Part shown: positions 52,279-60,593 of the stretch, one piece after another
Layout: each line of letters starts with the position of its first letter
Position numbering within the stretch: position 1 is the first letter of the stretch
Source of the DNA: Gallionella sp.
Lineage (GTDB): Bacteria > Pseudomonadota > Gammaproteobacteria > Burkholderiales > Gallionellaceae
DNA length: 64,000 nucleotides
Assembly (NCBI GenBank): GCA_023229845.1
Contig: JALNYK010000012.1
Location: forward strand, 21,537-85,536
Direction of reading: 5' to 3'
Translations under genes and position numbers: made by a program
Notes under the pieces: generated by a model
What the model was told of the DNA's origin: nothing
The model's input: only the letters and a program-made list of their open reading frames with translations
Databases searched by the model: none

Positions 52279-54567
52279 ATGAGTCAGCCGGAGCGTAACG
52301 ATCCCTGCCCATGCGGGAGCGGGAAGAAATACAAGAAGTGCTGCATGGGCAAACAGGTCGGTTTGAGTCGGAGCGCTGATTCGTATATTCAGACCGGCCT
52401 GGCGCATCACCAGGCCGGGCGGCTGGAGCAGGCTTACGACGCTTATCAGCAGGCCCTTCGCGAGCAGCCAGATCACCCTGAGGCGCTGCACCTGCTTGGC
52501 ATGCTCGCACACCAGATCGGCGATAACGATCTCGCGCTCGAACTCATCGAACTCGCCATCCGCTCCCGCCCCAATTCGCCGCTTTTTCGCAACAACTTGG
52601 GCAATGTGCTTCAGGCGATGGGCAGGCACGAAGAGGCCATCGCTTGTTTTGCCAAAGCCAGCGTTCTTGAGCCGGGCAATGCGGTTTTTCATTACAACCT
52701 CGGTCATGCATTGCAGACGCGTGGACAATTGCAGGGTGCGGTCGAAAGTTATCGGCGCGCCATTGCGCTGTCGCCGAATTATGTCGAGGCGCACAGCAAT
52801 CTTGGTCACGCCCTCGACGCGCTGGGCGAACTGGATCGGGCCGCCGATAGCCATCGCCGCGCCTTGGCTCTCGCGCCGCACATGGCGGAATTGCACTTCA
52901 ATCTAGCCGCACTGTTATACCGGCAAGGCAAACTGGACGAGGCCATTGAGCGTTACCGGAAGGCGATCGCTATCTTTCCCGACTATACGCACGCCCATTG
53001 CAATCTCGGCGCGGCGCTGCTCGCGAAAGGCGAGTTCGAAGAGGCGGCTGCATGCTATCGGCGCGCCATCGAAATCAACCCTGCGCTCGCCGATGCCCAC
53101 TACAACCTGGGCAACGCCTTACAGGCGCTGAACCGCTTCGATGCCGCGGCCGCCAGCTACCGCAAGGCGATCGAGTTGCAGCCCGGACTGGTTGAAGCCA
53201 GTTGCAACCTGGGCAATGCGTTGCGCGCCCAGGGCGATCTCGATGGCGCGATCGGCTGCTATCGGCAGGCGCTCGAACTCAAACCCGATTACGCCACGGC
53301 CTACAGCAATCTGCTGTTCGCACTTGGTTACCATGCGGCCATGCCGGCCGCCGAATATCTGGCCGAAGCGCGCGGATGGGAGCTTGCCTGCATCCCCGCA
53401 CATATCAGGCAAGCCGCCCGCGAGAAGCGGTTTGCGCGTTCGCAGCTGTCGGGCAGGCGCTTGAAAGTGGGCTATGTGTCGGGCGATTTCCGCAAGCATT
53501 CCGTCAGTTATTTCATCGAACAATTGTTTACCCAACACGACCGCTCGCGCGTCGAGCTGTATGCCTATTCCAACCACAGACTGCGCGACGCCGTCACCGA
53601 ACGGCTGAATGCATCGGCGGATCACTGGGTTCAGATCGCGGGCCTGTCCGACGAGGCGGTGTGCGAACGCATCGAGGCGGACGGCATCGACGTGCTCGTC
53701 GATCTCTCCAGCCACTCTGCCCACAATCGCCTCGGCGTATTCGCGCGCCGCGCCGCGCCGGTGCAGGCCACCTACCTGTATTTCGCCAGCACCGGGCTGA
53801 CGGAGATGGACTACTGGATCGGCGACGAGATGCTCTGCCCCCCGGAGCTGGAAGGGCAATTCAGCGAAAGGTTATGGCAGCTCCCGCGAGTGTGGCTCGC
53901 CTACAAGACCATCGCCGATGCGCCGGCCTCCGATTGGCGTCCCGCCGAAGACGGCGGCATCCGGATCGGCAGTTTCAACAACCTCGGCAAGATCACACCG
54001 CAGACCTTGCGGCTGTGGGCGCAAGTGCTGCATGCCTTGCCGGAAGGGCGTTTGCTGCTCAAAAATAAGGACCTCGCCGATGCCGGCAACCGGCAGCGCA
54101 TCCTGTCGGAACTGGCGATGCACGGCATCGTCGCGGAACGGGTCGAGCTTCGGTCCGGCAGTCCGTGGGCGGATTACATGGCAGAACACGACAAGCTCGA
54201 TGTCGCCCTCGATCCGATAGGCGGACACGGCGGCGGCACGTCCACTTGCGACGCTTTATGGATGGGCGCGCCCGTGATTACCCTGTTGGGGGATCATGTA
54301 GGCGCACGCTTCACCGCATCGCTAGTCGACGCCATCGGGCACAGCGAATGGATCGCGCGCACGGAAGCGGAATACATCGAAAAGACCGTCGCGCTCGCGA
54401 GGAACGTCGAGCTGTGCAGGCAATTGCGCTTTTCGCAACGCGAGGCTATGGCAAACAGCCCGCTATGCGACGCTCGGGGGCTGGCCCGCGCGCTGGAGGA
54501 TGCTTATGCCGGGATGTTCGAAGACTCGACCAACACCGAAATTTCCACTCCGGGAATCGCTCGCTAA
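52279..54567 (+). CDS. TPR O-GlcNAc-transferase-like protein (GT41) with SEC-C motif
   Basis: The 762-aa protein begins with a zinc-binding SEC-C motif (NDPCPCGSGKKYKKCC). About nine TPR units follow (residues 35-355), with repeats such as AVFHYNLGHALQTRGQLQGA. The C-terminal GT41 domain starts KVGYVSGDFRKHSVSYFIEQ and includes APVQATYLYFASTGLTEMDY, IGSFNNLGKITPQTLRLW, and GGHGGGTSTCDALWMGAPVI. It should transfer a sugar from a UDP donor to protein. The target is unknown. The N-terminal SEC-C fusion is the notable part. It stands alone after the CRISPR island. Confidence 0.9.
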   Translation: MSQPERNDPCPCGSGKKYKKCCMGKQVGLSRSADSYIQTGLAHHQAGRLEQAYDAYQQALREQPDHPEALHLLGMLAHQIGDNDLALELIELAIRSRPNSPLFRNNLGNVLQAMGRHEEAIACFAKASVLEPGNAVFHYNLGHALQTRGQLQGAVESYRRAIALSPNYVEAHSNLGHALDALGELDRAADSHRRALALAPHMAELHFNLAALLYRQGKLDEAIERYRKAIAIFPDYTHAHCNLGAALLAKGEFEEAAACYRRAIEINPALADAHYNLGNALQALNRFDAAAASYRKAIELQPGLVEASCNLGNALRAQGDLDGAIGCYRQALELKPDYATAYSNLLFALGYHAAMPAAEYLAEARGWELACIPAHIRQAAREKRFARSQLSGRRLKVGYVSGDFRKHSVSYFIEQLFTQHDRSRVELYAYSNHRLRDAVTERLNASADHWVQIAGLSDEAVCERIEADGIDVLVDLSSHSAHNRLGVFARRAAPVQATYLYFASTGLTEMDYWIGDEMLCPPELEGQFSERLWQLPRVWLAYKTIADAPASDWRPAEDGGIRIGSFNNLGKITPQTLRLWAQVLHALPEGRLLLKNKDLADAGNRQRILSELAMHGIVAERVELRSGSPWADYMAEHDKLDVALDPIGGHGGGTSTCDALWMGAPVITLLGDHVGARFTASLVDAIGHSEWIARTEAEYIEKTVALARNVELCRQLRFSQREAMANSPLCDARGLARALEDAYAGMFEDSTNTEISTPGIAR

Positions 54568-54771
54568 GGCAACGCTGATTAAGTCGTTATTCTCGAAAGT
54601 GGGAATCCGGCTTGTTGATTTAAACGGGTTCCCGCTTTTTGGAACGACAAAATCATACTGGTTCAGCGCTGCCTCAAGAACCCCAGATTCGTTTGCCTCG
54701 CCCATCGATGGCGCGCTCTTCCGGTGTTCGTGCTGCCGGGCCGAAGGTCGGCGGATGATAGAATCCCGGCC

Positions 54772-55782
54772 ATGCGTAGCGTCCATCTGATTCTTCCCGA
54801 TTTATTCCTTCCCGCCAATATTGCCGCCGAGGCCGCGCAGGGGCTGGCCCTGCCTGCGCTGGAGCGTATGCTGGCGCGCGGCGTTCATGAGATGCAGGAA
54901 GCGAAGTCGCTGGAGACGTTGCTGTGCGATCTGTTTCTCGTGCCGGGTTACGTCGGCACGCCGGTTGCGGGAGTATCGGCGGCGTTCGACGGGTTGGGCG
55001 ATGGATGCTGGCTGCGCGCCGATCCGGCGAATATGCAATTGAGCCGCAATCAATTGGTGATGCATCCGCTGGCCGATGTGACGGCGGACGAGGCGGCGCA
55101 GTTGTGCGCGGCGCTGAACGAACATTTCGCAGGGCAGGGGATGGCGTTCGCAGTACCGCATCCGCAGCGCTGGTATCTGCGGCTGGACGCGCAGCCGGAC
55201 ATCCGCACCGTGCCGCTGTCGCAAGCCGGCGGAAGCGACATTCGCGGGTTGTTGCCGGAGGGGGGCGAGGGCGCGCGCTGGCAACAGTTGTTCAACGAGA
55301 TGCAGATGCTGCTGTTCGGGCATCCGCTGAATGCGTTGCGGGAGGAGCGCGGCGAGTTGCCGGTGAACTGTCTGTGGCTGTGGGGCAACGGTCAGGCCGA
55401 TGTTCGGTCGCCTTGTCGCTATGCAGATGTCGTTTCGGACGAGGAACTGGCCGGGATGTTCGCTTCGGCGTCGGGCCTGCCCTTTTCCGAATGGGGCGGA
55501 GCGTGGAATGCTGACACGGAGGAGGGCGAGCAGTTGCTGGTTTGGACGGGGTTGCGCAGTGCCATGCAGCGCAAAGACCTGGATGACTGGCGTGCGGCCT
55601 TGCAGGAGTTCGAAACGGGCTATGCGCAGCCGTTATGGCAGGCGTTGCGGCGCGGCGACATCGCACGGTTGCAGCTCGATATCCCGAGCGAGCACGGCAT
55701 GCTCCGCATCAGTCTGACGCGCACCGCTGCTTGGTCGTTCTGGCGCCGGCCGCAACGGCTGGCGGCACATTCGCTGGTGTAG
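54772..55782 (+). CDS. RpfE-type, phosphoglycerate-mutase-like protein
   Basis: The 336-aa protein matches a betaproteobacterial family annotated as RpfE-type regulatory or phosphoglycerate mutase-like: it begins MRSVHLILPDLFLPANIAAE and contains PVNCLWLWGNGQAD and SGLPFSEWGGAWNAD. It is soluble and lacks a recognisable catalytic Ser/metal set, so activity is doubtful. The family often lies near recJ; here MscS follows. The ATG at 54772 is chosen over one at 54724 because MRSVHLIL begins the conserved core. Confidence 0.65.
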   Translation: MRSVHLILPDLFLPANIAAEAAQGLALPALERMLARGVHEMQEAKSLETLLCDLFLVPGYVGTPVAGVSAAFDGLGDGCWLRADPANMQLSRNQLVMHPLADVTADEAAQLCAALNEHFAGQGMAFAVPHPQRWYLRLDAQPDIRTVPLSQAGGSDIRGLLPEGGEGARWQQLFNEMQMLLFGHPLNALREERGELPVNCLWLWGNGQADVRSPCRYADVVSDEELAGMFASASGLPFSEWGGAWNADTEEGEQLLVWTGLRSAMQRKDLDDWRAALQEFETGYAQPLWQALRRGDIARLQLDIPSEHGMLRISLTRTAAWSFWRRPQRLAAHSLV

Positions 55783-55812
55783 AATGTTCGCCGTTAAACG
55801 CGAGGGGTGAGC

Positions 55813-57345
55813 ATGTCATTCTGGAACACTGCGATGCAGTTCTTCTGGCGCGAGGAGTCGCTGCCGGTGCTGGTGATGACCATCGCGCTGGCTTTCCTGT
55901 TACTGCATTTCCACCGGGAAGATCGCAAGAGCGTGCTGAATACTCTGGCGTTCTTTCTGGCTTGTCTGTTCGTGCAATTCGTCGGCAGCCTGATCCATGC
56001 GATGCAGTTCATTTCCGCCGCCGCGGCGCTGCACGAGGCCGGGCTGATCGGGGCCGGCATCGCGGTGATCCGTCTGTGGGGGCTGCTGGTGTTCCGCATC
56101 GTGCTGCCGCTGGTGCGGGTCACGCCGCCGCGCATCGCGGAGGACATCTTCGTCATTGTCGGTTATATCGCCTGGGGATTGGTGCGCCTGCGCTACGCCG
56201 GGCTGGATTTGGGCAGCATCGTTGCGACTTCGGCGATGATTACCGCGGTCGTCGCGTTCGCGATGCAGGATACCTTGGGCAACATCCTCGGCGGTCTCGC
56301 GCTGCAACTGGATAATTCCATCGAGATCGGCGACTGGATCAAGGTGGACGACATTTCCGGGCGGGTGGTGGACATCCGCTGGCGTTCCACGCTGGTTGAG
56401 ACGCGCAACTGGGAGACCGTGGTGTTCCCGAACAGCCAGTTGATGAAGAACAAGTTTCTGGTGCTGGGCCGGCGCGCCGATCAGCCGGTGCAGTGGCGCC
56501 GCTGGGTGTGGTTCAACGTCAACCTGAAGACCACGCCGACCCGGGTGATCAATGCGGTGGAGAATGCGGTGCAGCAGGCCGAGATCAACAACGTCGCGAA
56601 GAACCCCGCGCCGAGCTGCGTGCTGATGGAGATAGACAAAGGCTGCGCGCGTTATGCGCTGCGCTACTGGCTGACCGACCTGGTCGCGGACGACCCGACC
56701 GACGGCGCGGTGCGCTGGCACATCTACACCGCGCTGGAACGCGCCGGCATCAAGCTGGCGGTCGAGGAGCAGAACGTCCACTACATCAAGGACAACGAGA
56801 AGCACGAAGAGGCGCTGCACCAGCGCGAACTGTCGTTGCGCGTCAGGACGCTCAGGCGCGTCGAACTGTTCGCACAATTGACCGAGGACGAGCTGCAGAA
56901 ACTGGCCGAGCGCCTTAGGTACGCGCCGTTCGCCAAGGGCAACACCATCGCCAAGCAGGGCACGCCCGCGCAGCACTGGCTGTTCATCATCATCAACGGC
57001 GATGCGGAAGTGTTCCTCGAGGCGGCCAACGGCGAGAAGCGCAGCCTGAACGTGTTGACCAAGGGCGACTTCTTCGGCGAAATGAGCCTGATGACCGGTT
57101 CGCCGCGCGTCGCGACCGTCGTGGCCAAAACCGATGTCGAGTGTTATCGCCTGGACAAGGATGCCTTCGAGGAAATCCTGCTGGCGCGCCCGACCATCGC
57201 CGAGGAGATCGCACATGTGCTGGTGACGCGCCGCGCAGAGCTGGACAGCGCGTTGCAGAATCTGGACGAGGCCGCATTGCACAAGGAAATCGACCATCGC
57301 CACAACGAGGTGCTGGCGACCGTCAAGCGTTTCTTCGGTTTATAA
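55813..57345 (+). CDS. MscS-type mechanosensitive channel with cyclic-nucleotide-binding domain
   Basis: The 510-aa protein has about four membrane helices (residues 20-160), then the MscS pore and beta region: SAMITAVVAFAMQDTLGNIL, GGLALQLDNSIEIGDWIKVD, VVFPNSQLMKNKF. A C-terminal cNMP-binding domain (360-480) contains LFIIINGDAEVFLEAANGEK, GDFFGEMSLMTGSPRVATVV with the phosphate-binding GE and R. Such bCNG-type fusions are known but respond weakly to tension. GAGGGGTG precedes the ATG at 55813. The ligand in vivo is not established. Confidence 0.92.
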   Translation: MSFWNTAMQFFWREESLPVLVMTIALAFLLLHFHREDRKSVLNTLAFFLACLFVQFVGSLIHAMQFISAAAALHEAGLIGAGIAVIRLWGLLVFRIVLPLVRVTPPRIAEDIFVIVGYIAWGLVRLRYAGLDLGSIVATSAMITAVVAFAMQDTLGNILGGLALQLDNSIEIGDWIKVDDISGRVVDIRWRSTLVETRNWETVVFPNSQLMKNKFLVLGRRADQPVQWRRWVWFNVNLKTTPTRVINAVENAVQQAEINNVAKNPAPSCVLMEIDKGCARYALRYWLTDLVADDPTDGAVRWHIYTALERAGIKLAVEEQNVHYIKDNEKHEEALHQRELSLRVRTLRRVELFAQLTEDELQKLAERLRYAPFAKGNTIAKQGTPAQHWLFIIINGDAEVFLEAANGEKRSLNVLTKGDFFGEMSLMTGSPRVATVVAKTDVECYRLDKDAFEEILLARPTIAEEIAHVLVTRRAELDSALQNLDEAALHKEIDHRHNEVLATVKRFFGL

Positions 57346-57434
57346 GGAAAGCGCAATATTGCTGCCGGGCGCACAGTAGGTTTTTGGAGGCGCCCTGTAG
57401 TATCATCGCGCCGCGTTTTAAGTAGGGAGCAAAT

Positions 57435-58400
57435 ATGAAAGTGTCATTTCTGGATTTTGAAAGCTCCATCGCCGAGCTGGAAGACAAGATCGAGCAGTTG
57501 CGTTACGTGCAGGACGATTCCGCGCTGGACATCGCCGACGAGATCAACCGGCTGTCGAAGAAGAGCGAGGCGTTGACCAAGGATGTCTACGCCAAGCTCA
57601 CGCCCTGGCAGATATCTCAGGTGTCGCGCCATCCGCAGCGGCCCTATACGCTGGACTATGTCGAGCACCTGTTCACCGATTTCGAAGAACTGCATGGCGA
57701 CCGCGCTTATGCGGACGACAAGGCGATCATCGGCGGCCTGGCGCGCTTCAACGGCCAGAGCGTGATGGTGATCGGCCACCAGAAGGGCCGCGACACCAAG
57801 GAAAAAATCCTGCGCAACTTCGGCATGCCGCGTCCCGAGGGCTACCGCAAGGCGCTGAGGCTCATGAAGCTCGCCGAGAAGTTCGGCATCCCTATCATGA
57901 CCTTCATCGACACGCCCGGCGCGTATCCCGGCGTCGGTGCGGAAGAGCGCGGCCAATCCGAGGCGATCGGCCGCAACCTGTACGAGATGGCCGAGTTGCG
58001 CGTGCCCATCATCTGCACGGTGATCGGCGAGGGCGGTTCCGGCGGCGCGCTGGCAATCGCGGTCGGCGATGCGATGCTGATGCTGCAATACGCGACCTAC
58101 TCGGTGATTTCGCCGGAAGGCTGCGCCTCCATCTTGTGGAAGAGCGCGGAGAAAGCCTCGGATGCCGCCGAGACGCTGGGCATCACCGCGACGCGCCTGA
58201 AGACGCTGGGGCTGGTGGACAAGATCGTGGCTGAGCCGCTGGGCGGCGCACACCGCGACTATGCCGCAACCATGCAGGGCGTGAAGAAGGCCTTGCAGGA
58301 AGCGCTGAAGCAGGCGCAGAACAAGCCGGTCGCTAGCCTGATGCAGGATCGTTTCAATAAGCTGATGAGTTATGGCAAGTTCAAAGAATTGGCTGTGTAG
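57435..58400 (+). CDS. accA: Acetyl-CoA carboxylase carboxyltransferase subunit alpha
   Basis: The 321-aa protein begins MKVSFLDFESSIAELEDKIE and has the carboxyltransferase motifs GDRAYADDKAIIGGLARFNG, FIDTPGAYPGVGAEERGQSE, and GEGGSGGALAIAVGDAMLML. It transfers the carboxyl group from biotin to acetyl-CoA as part of the AccAD complex, the first step of fatty acid synthesis. AGGGAGCAAAT precedes the ATG. Its stop lies inside a palindromic repeat that also carries the tilS start. Confidence 0.97.
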   Translation: MKVSFLDFESSIAELEDKIEQLRYVQDDSALDIADEINRLSKKSEALTKDVYAKLTPWQISQVSRHPQRPYTLDYVEHLFTDFEELHGDRAYADDKAIIGGLARFNGQSVMVIGHQKGRDTKEKILRNFGMPRPEGYRKALRLMKLAEKFGIPIMTFIDTPGAYPGVGAEERGQSEAIGRNLYEMAELRVPIICTVIGEGGSGGALAIAVGDAMLMLQYATYSVISPEGCASILWKSAEKASDAAETLGITATRLKTLGLVDKIVAEPLGGAHRDYAATMQGVKKALQEALKQAQNKPVASLMQDRFNKLMSYGKFKELAV

Positions 58401-58425
58401 GGGCACGGCGTGCCGTGCCCTGCGC
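58397..58425. repeat. GTAGGGGCACGG palindrome spanning the accA stop and tilS start
   Basis: GTAGGGGCACGGCGTGCCGT followed by GCCC is a near-perfect palindrome, the sister of the copy at 34983. Its first TAG is the accA stop and a GTG in its centre (58410) is the only available tilS start. Confidence 0.88.
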
Positions 58426-59825
58426 TCATCGACCGGATTACCTCACAGCTTGAGCCGCTGATCCCGCCCCGCAGCGCCATCCTGGTCGGACTTAGCGGCG
58501 GGATGGATTCGGTCGTATTGCTCCATATCCTGCATCGTCTCGCGCCGCGCTTCTCCTGGCGTCTTTCCGCATTGCATGTTCACCACGGCATCAGCCCGAA
58601 CGCCGATGCCTGGGCGGAGTTTTGCGCCGCCCTGTGCGCCAAGCTGGACATTCCCCTGAATATCGAACATGTCGATATCGCGCCGCTGCGCGAACACGGC
58701 ATCGAGGCGGCCGCGCGCAAGCTGCGCCATGCCGCGTTCGCGCGCCAGTCCTGCGACTTTGTAGCACTAGCGCATCATGCCGACGATCAGGCCGAGACGT
58801 TGTTGCTGCAACTTCTGCGTGGCTCCGGCGTGCGCGGCGTCGCGGCAATGCCTGTCTTGAGCTCCGTCGAAAGGCCTGTCTTGAGCAAGGTCGAAGGGCC
58901 GTTCATTGGCGGGATACCTGCGGGCGCTCCCTCTCCCCTCGTGGGAGAGGGTTGGGGAGAGGGGGGGGCGCATCGTTTGCTGCGCCCCTTGCTCGATCTG
59001 CCGCGCGCGGTGTTGCTCGACTATGCGCATGAGCATGGGCTGCAGTGGGTCGAGGACGAGAGCAACGCCGACGACAGCTATCCGCGCAATTTCCTGCGCC
59101 ACCGCGCACTGCCGTTGCTGGAAGAGCGCTTCCCCTCCTATCGCGATACCTTGGCGCGCAGTGCGCGGCATTTCGCCGAGGCCAGCGAGATGCTCGACGA
59201 CCTCGCGCAGATCGATGCCGAGGGGGCGATGCTCGACGATGCGCTGAGCGTCGCCGCGCTGCGCGCGTTGACGCCTCCGCGCGCGAAAAATCTGTTGCGC
59301 TATTTCCTGCATCGCCGGGGTGCTGCGATGCCGCAGGCCGCGCAACTCGACGTCATGCTGCATCAACTGTGCGACGCACGACAGGATGCGGCGGTGTGCG
59401 TCGAATACGGCGTATGGGAAGTGCATCGCTATCGCGATCGGGCCTATGTGTCGCCGGCATTGGGCGAATTCGATAGCGGGCTGGCGTTGTCGTGGAGCGG
59501 CGAGGCCGAGCTGGACTGGCCGGCGCTGGGAACCCGGCTGCATTTCGCCGAAGCGAGGGGAGCGGGAATTAGTTCGGAGAAGTTGCGTTGCGCGCCGGTC
59601 ACGCTGCGCTTGCGCAACGGCGGCGAGACCCTGCGCCCGCATCGAGGTGCCGCAAAGCGCAGCCTGAAGAATCTGTTGCAGGAATACGGAGTGCCACCCT
59701 GGCGGCGCGAACGCCTGCCGCTGATCTATTGCGGCGACGAACTGGTGTGCGTGGTAGGTGTCGCCGTGGCGGCGGAGTATCAAGCTGCGATGGGCGAAGT
59801 GGGTGTGACGATCGCCTTATCCTGA
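58410..59825 (+). CDS. tilS: tRNA(Ile) lysidine synthetase
   Basis: The 471-aa enzyme converts C34 of tRNA-Ile(CAU) to lysidine. The PP-loop is AILVGLSGGMDSVVLLHI, followed by HVHHGISPNADAWAEFCAAL, ALAHHADDQAETLLLQLLRG and the C-terminal TilS domain (TLRPHRGAAKRSLKNLLQEY). It is about 40 residues longer than enteric TilS. The excess is between GVRGVAAMP and HRLLRPLLDLPRAVLLDYAH and is made of two repeat-derived peptides (SSVERPVLSKVEGPF and SPLVGEGWGEGG). The start is GTG inside a palindrome; no ATG precedes the PP-loop. Confidence 0.95.
   Translation: MPCPALIDRITSQLEPLIPPRSAILVGLSGGMDSVVLLHILHRLAPRFSWRLSALHVHHGISPNADAWAEFCAALCAKLDIPLNIEHVDIAPLREHGIEAAARKLRHAAFARQSCDFVALAHHADDQAETLLLQLLRGSGVRGVAAMPVLSSVERPVLSKVEGPFIGGIPAGAPSPLVGEGWGEGGAHRLLRPLLDLPRAVLLDYAHEHGLQWVEDESNADDSYPRNFLRHRALPLLEERFPSYRDTLARSARHFAEASEMLDDLAQIDAEGAMLDDALSVAALRALTPPRAKNLLRYFLHRRGAAMPQAAQLDVMLHQLCDARQDAAVCVEYGVWEVHRYRDRAYVSPALGEFDSGLALSWSGEAELDWPALGTRLHFAEARGAGISSEKLRCAPVTLRLRNGGETLRPHRGAAKRSLKNLLQEYGVPPWRRERLPLIYCGDELVCVVGVAVAAEYQAAMGEVGVTIALS
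58851..58964 (+). repeat. Compound repeat insertion inside tilS
   Basis: Two tandem GCCTGTCTTGAGC-type units (58851-58905) read in frame as PVLSSVERPVLSKVEGPF. They are followed by a CCCTCTCC-type palindrome (58927-58964) read as SPLVGEGWGEG. Both lie in a loop between conserved TilS segments. Confidence 0.88.
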
Positions 59826-59833
59826 AAAGCAAT

Positions 59834-59957
59834 TTGTCCACGAAATACACGAAAAGCACGAACTAAAGCAGAAATAACTTTTGAAGTTGTAAGTTGCCGC
59901 TTTATCGCGAAATACCTGTTCAACACGTTTCGTGTCTTTCGTGATTTTCGTGGACAA
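59834..59957. repeat. 124-bp element with 29-bp imperfect inverted ends
   Basis: The left end TTGTCCACGAAATACACGAA then AAGCACGAA (59834-59862) is the near-inverse of the right end TTCGTGTCTTTCGTGATTTT then CGTGGACAA (59929-59957). The interior has no open frame. It fills the gap between tilS and the convergent kinase gene, and looks like a small MITE-type or REP-type element. Confidence 0.85.
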
Positions 59958-59981
59958 CGGTGTTTCTCAGGCTTTCATCTA

Positions 59982-60593
59982 TCAAGGCAGAAACATCCGG
60001 AACACCGCGCCCCCGTCATTGCTTAACTCGATGCGTCCGCAACGTCCTTCCAGCTTGTGCAATTCCGCGATCTTTCTTGCGAGATAGAGCCCCAGTCCGG
60101 TCCCGCGGTTGCTGGCGGAGGCCGGCGTGTTGGCCTTGTTTTCCAGCATGCTATCCGGGAATCCCGGGCCGTCGTCCGCGACTTCGAGAACCAGCATCTT
60201 GTCCTGTTCGCGGGCGGCGAGTCTGACGCGAGTTCTGGCGCTGCGACAGGCGTTGTGCAAGGCATTGGATAACGCCAAGCGCACCAGAGCATCGTCGAAG
60301 AAGGCGAAAGCGGGGGTATGTTCGGTTTCGATATCGATTACGAGCGCCGGGAATAATTCGCGATATTCCGCGGCGAGGATCATCAGGAAGTCTGCGGTGT
60401 CGACCGAATCCGGGTTGACGTTCAGCAGCTCGGATTTCTGCCGGATCACCAGCAGCATTTCGGACAGGCGTCGCGCCGCATTCATCGCGATGAGCATTTC
60501 CTGTTGCGCATCGGCACGTTCGCCGAGGCGTAATGCCAGTTCGGCAAGCTGGTTCTTTACGTCGTGGATGACGGCGGCGTAGAGGTCGTTCAT
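59982..60593 (-). CDS. Small sensor histidine kinase (HisKA-like helix plus HATPase)
   Basis: The 203-aa soluble protein begins MNDLYAAVIHDVKNQLAELA, a HisKA-like helix with HDVKN, and then has a HATPase with LSNALHNACRSARTRVRLAA (N-box), VADDGPGFPDSM (G1) and GTGLGLYLARKIAELH (G2). It lacks any sensor domain. Its ATG overlaps the stop of the REC-TPR gene by 4 nt, so the two act as a pair; the kinase may phosphorylate that receiver. The usual start would add upstream residues, but 60593 fits the overlap. Confidence 0.85.
   Translation of the reverse strand: MNDLYAAVIHDVKNQLAELALRLGERADAQQEMLIAMNAARRLSEMLLVIRQKSELLNVNPDSVDTADFLMILAAEYRELFPALVIDIETEHTPAFAFFDDALVRLALSNALHNACRSARTRVRLAAREQDKMLVLEVADDGPGFPDSMLENKANTPASASNRGTGLGLYLARKIAELHKLEGRCGRIELSNDGGAVFRMFLP

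Noticed and set aside
54568..54690. Imperfect inverted repeat after the OGT gene (AACGCTGATTAAGTCGTT and the AACGAC...GGTTCAGCG side)
   Set aside because: The arms match only partly, so I could not show a defined element or terminator.
55900..57303. Minus-strand open frame of 467 codons opposite the MscS gene
   Set aside because: Shadow frame with biased composition and no ribosome site; the plus-strand gene has full domain support.
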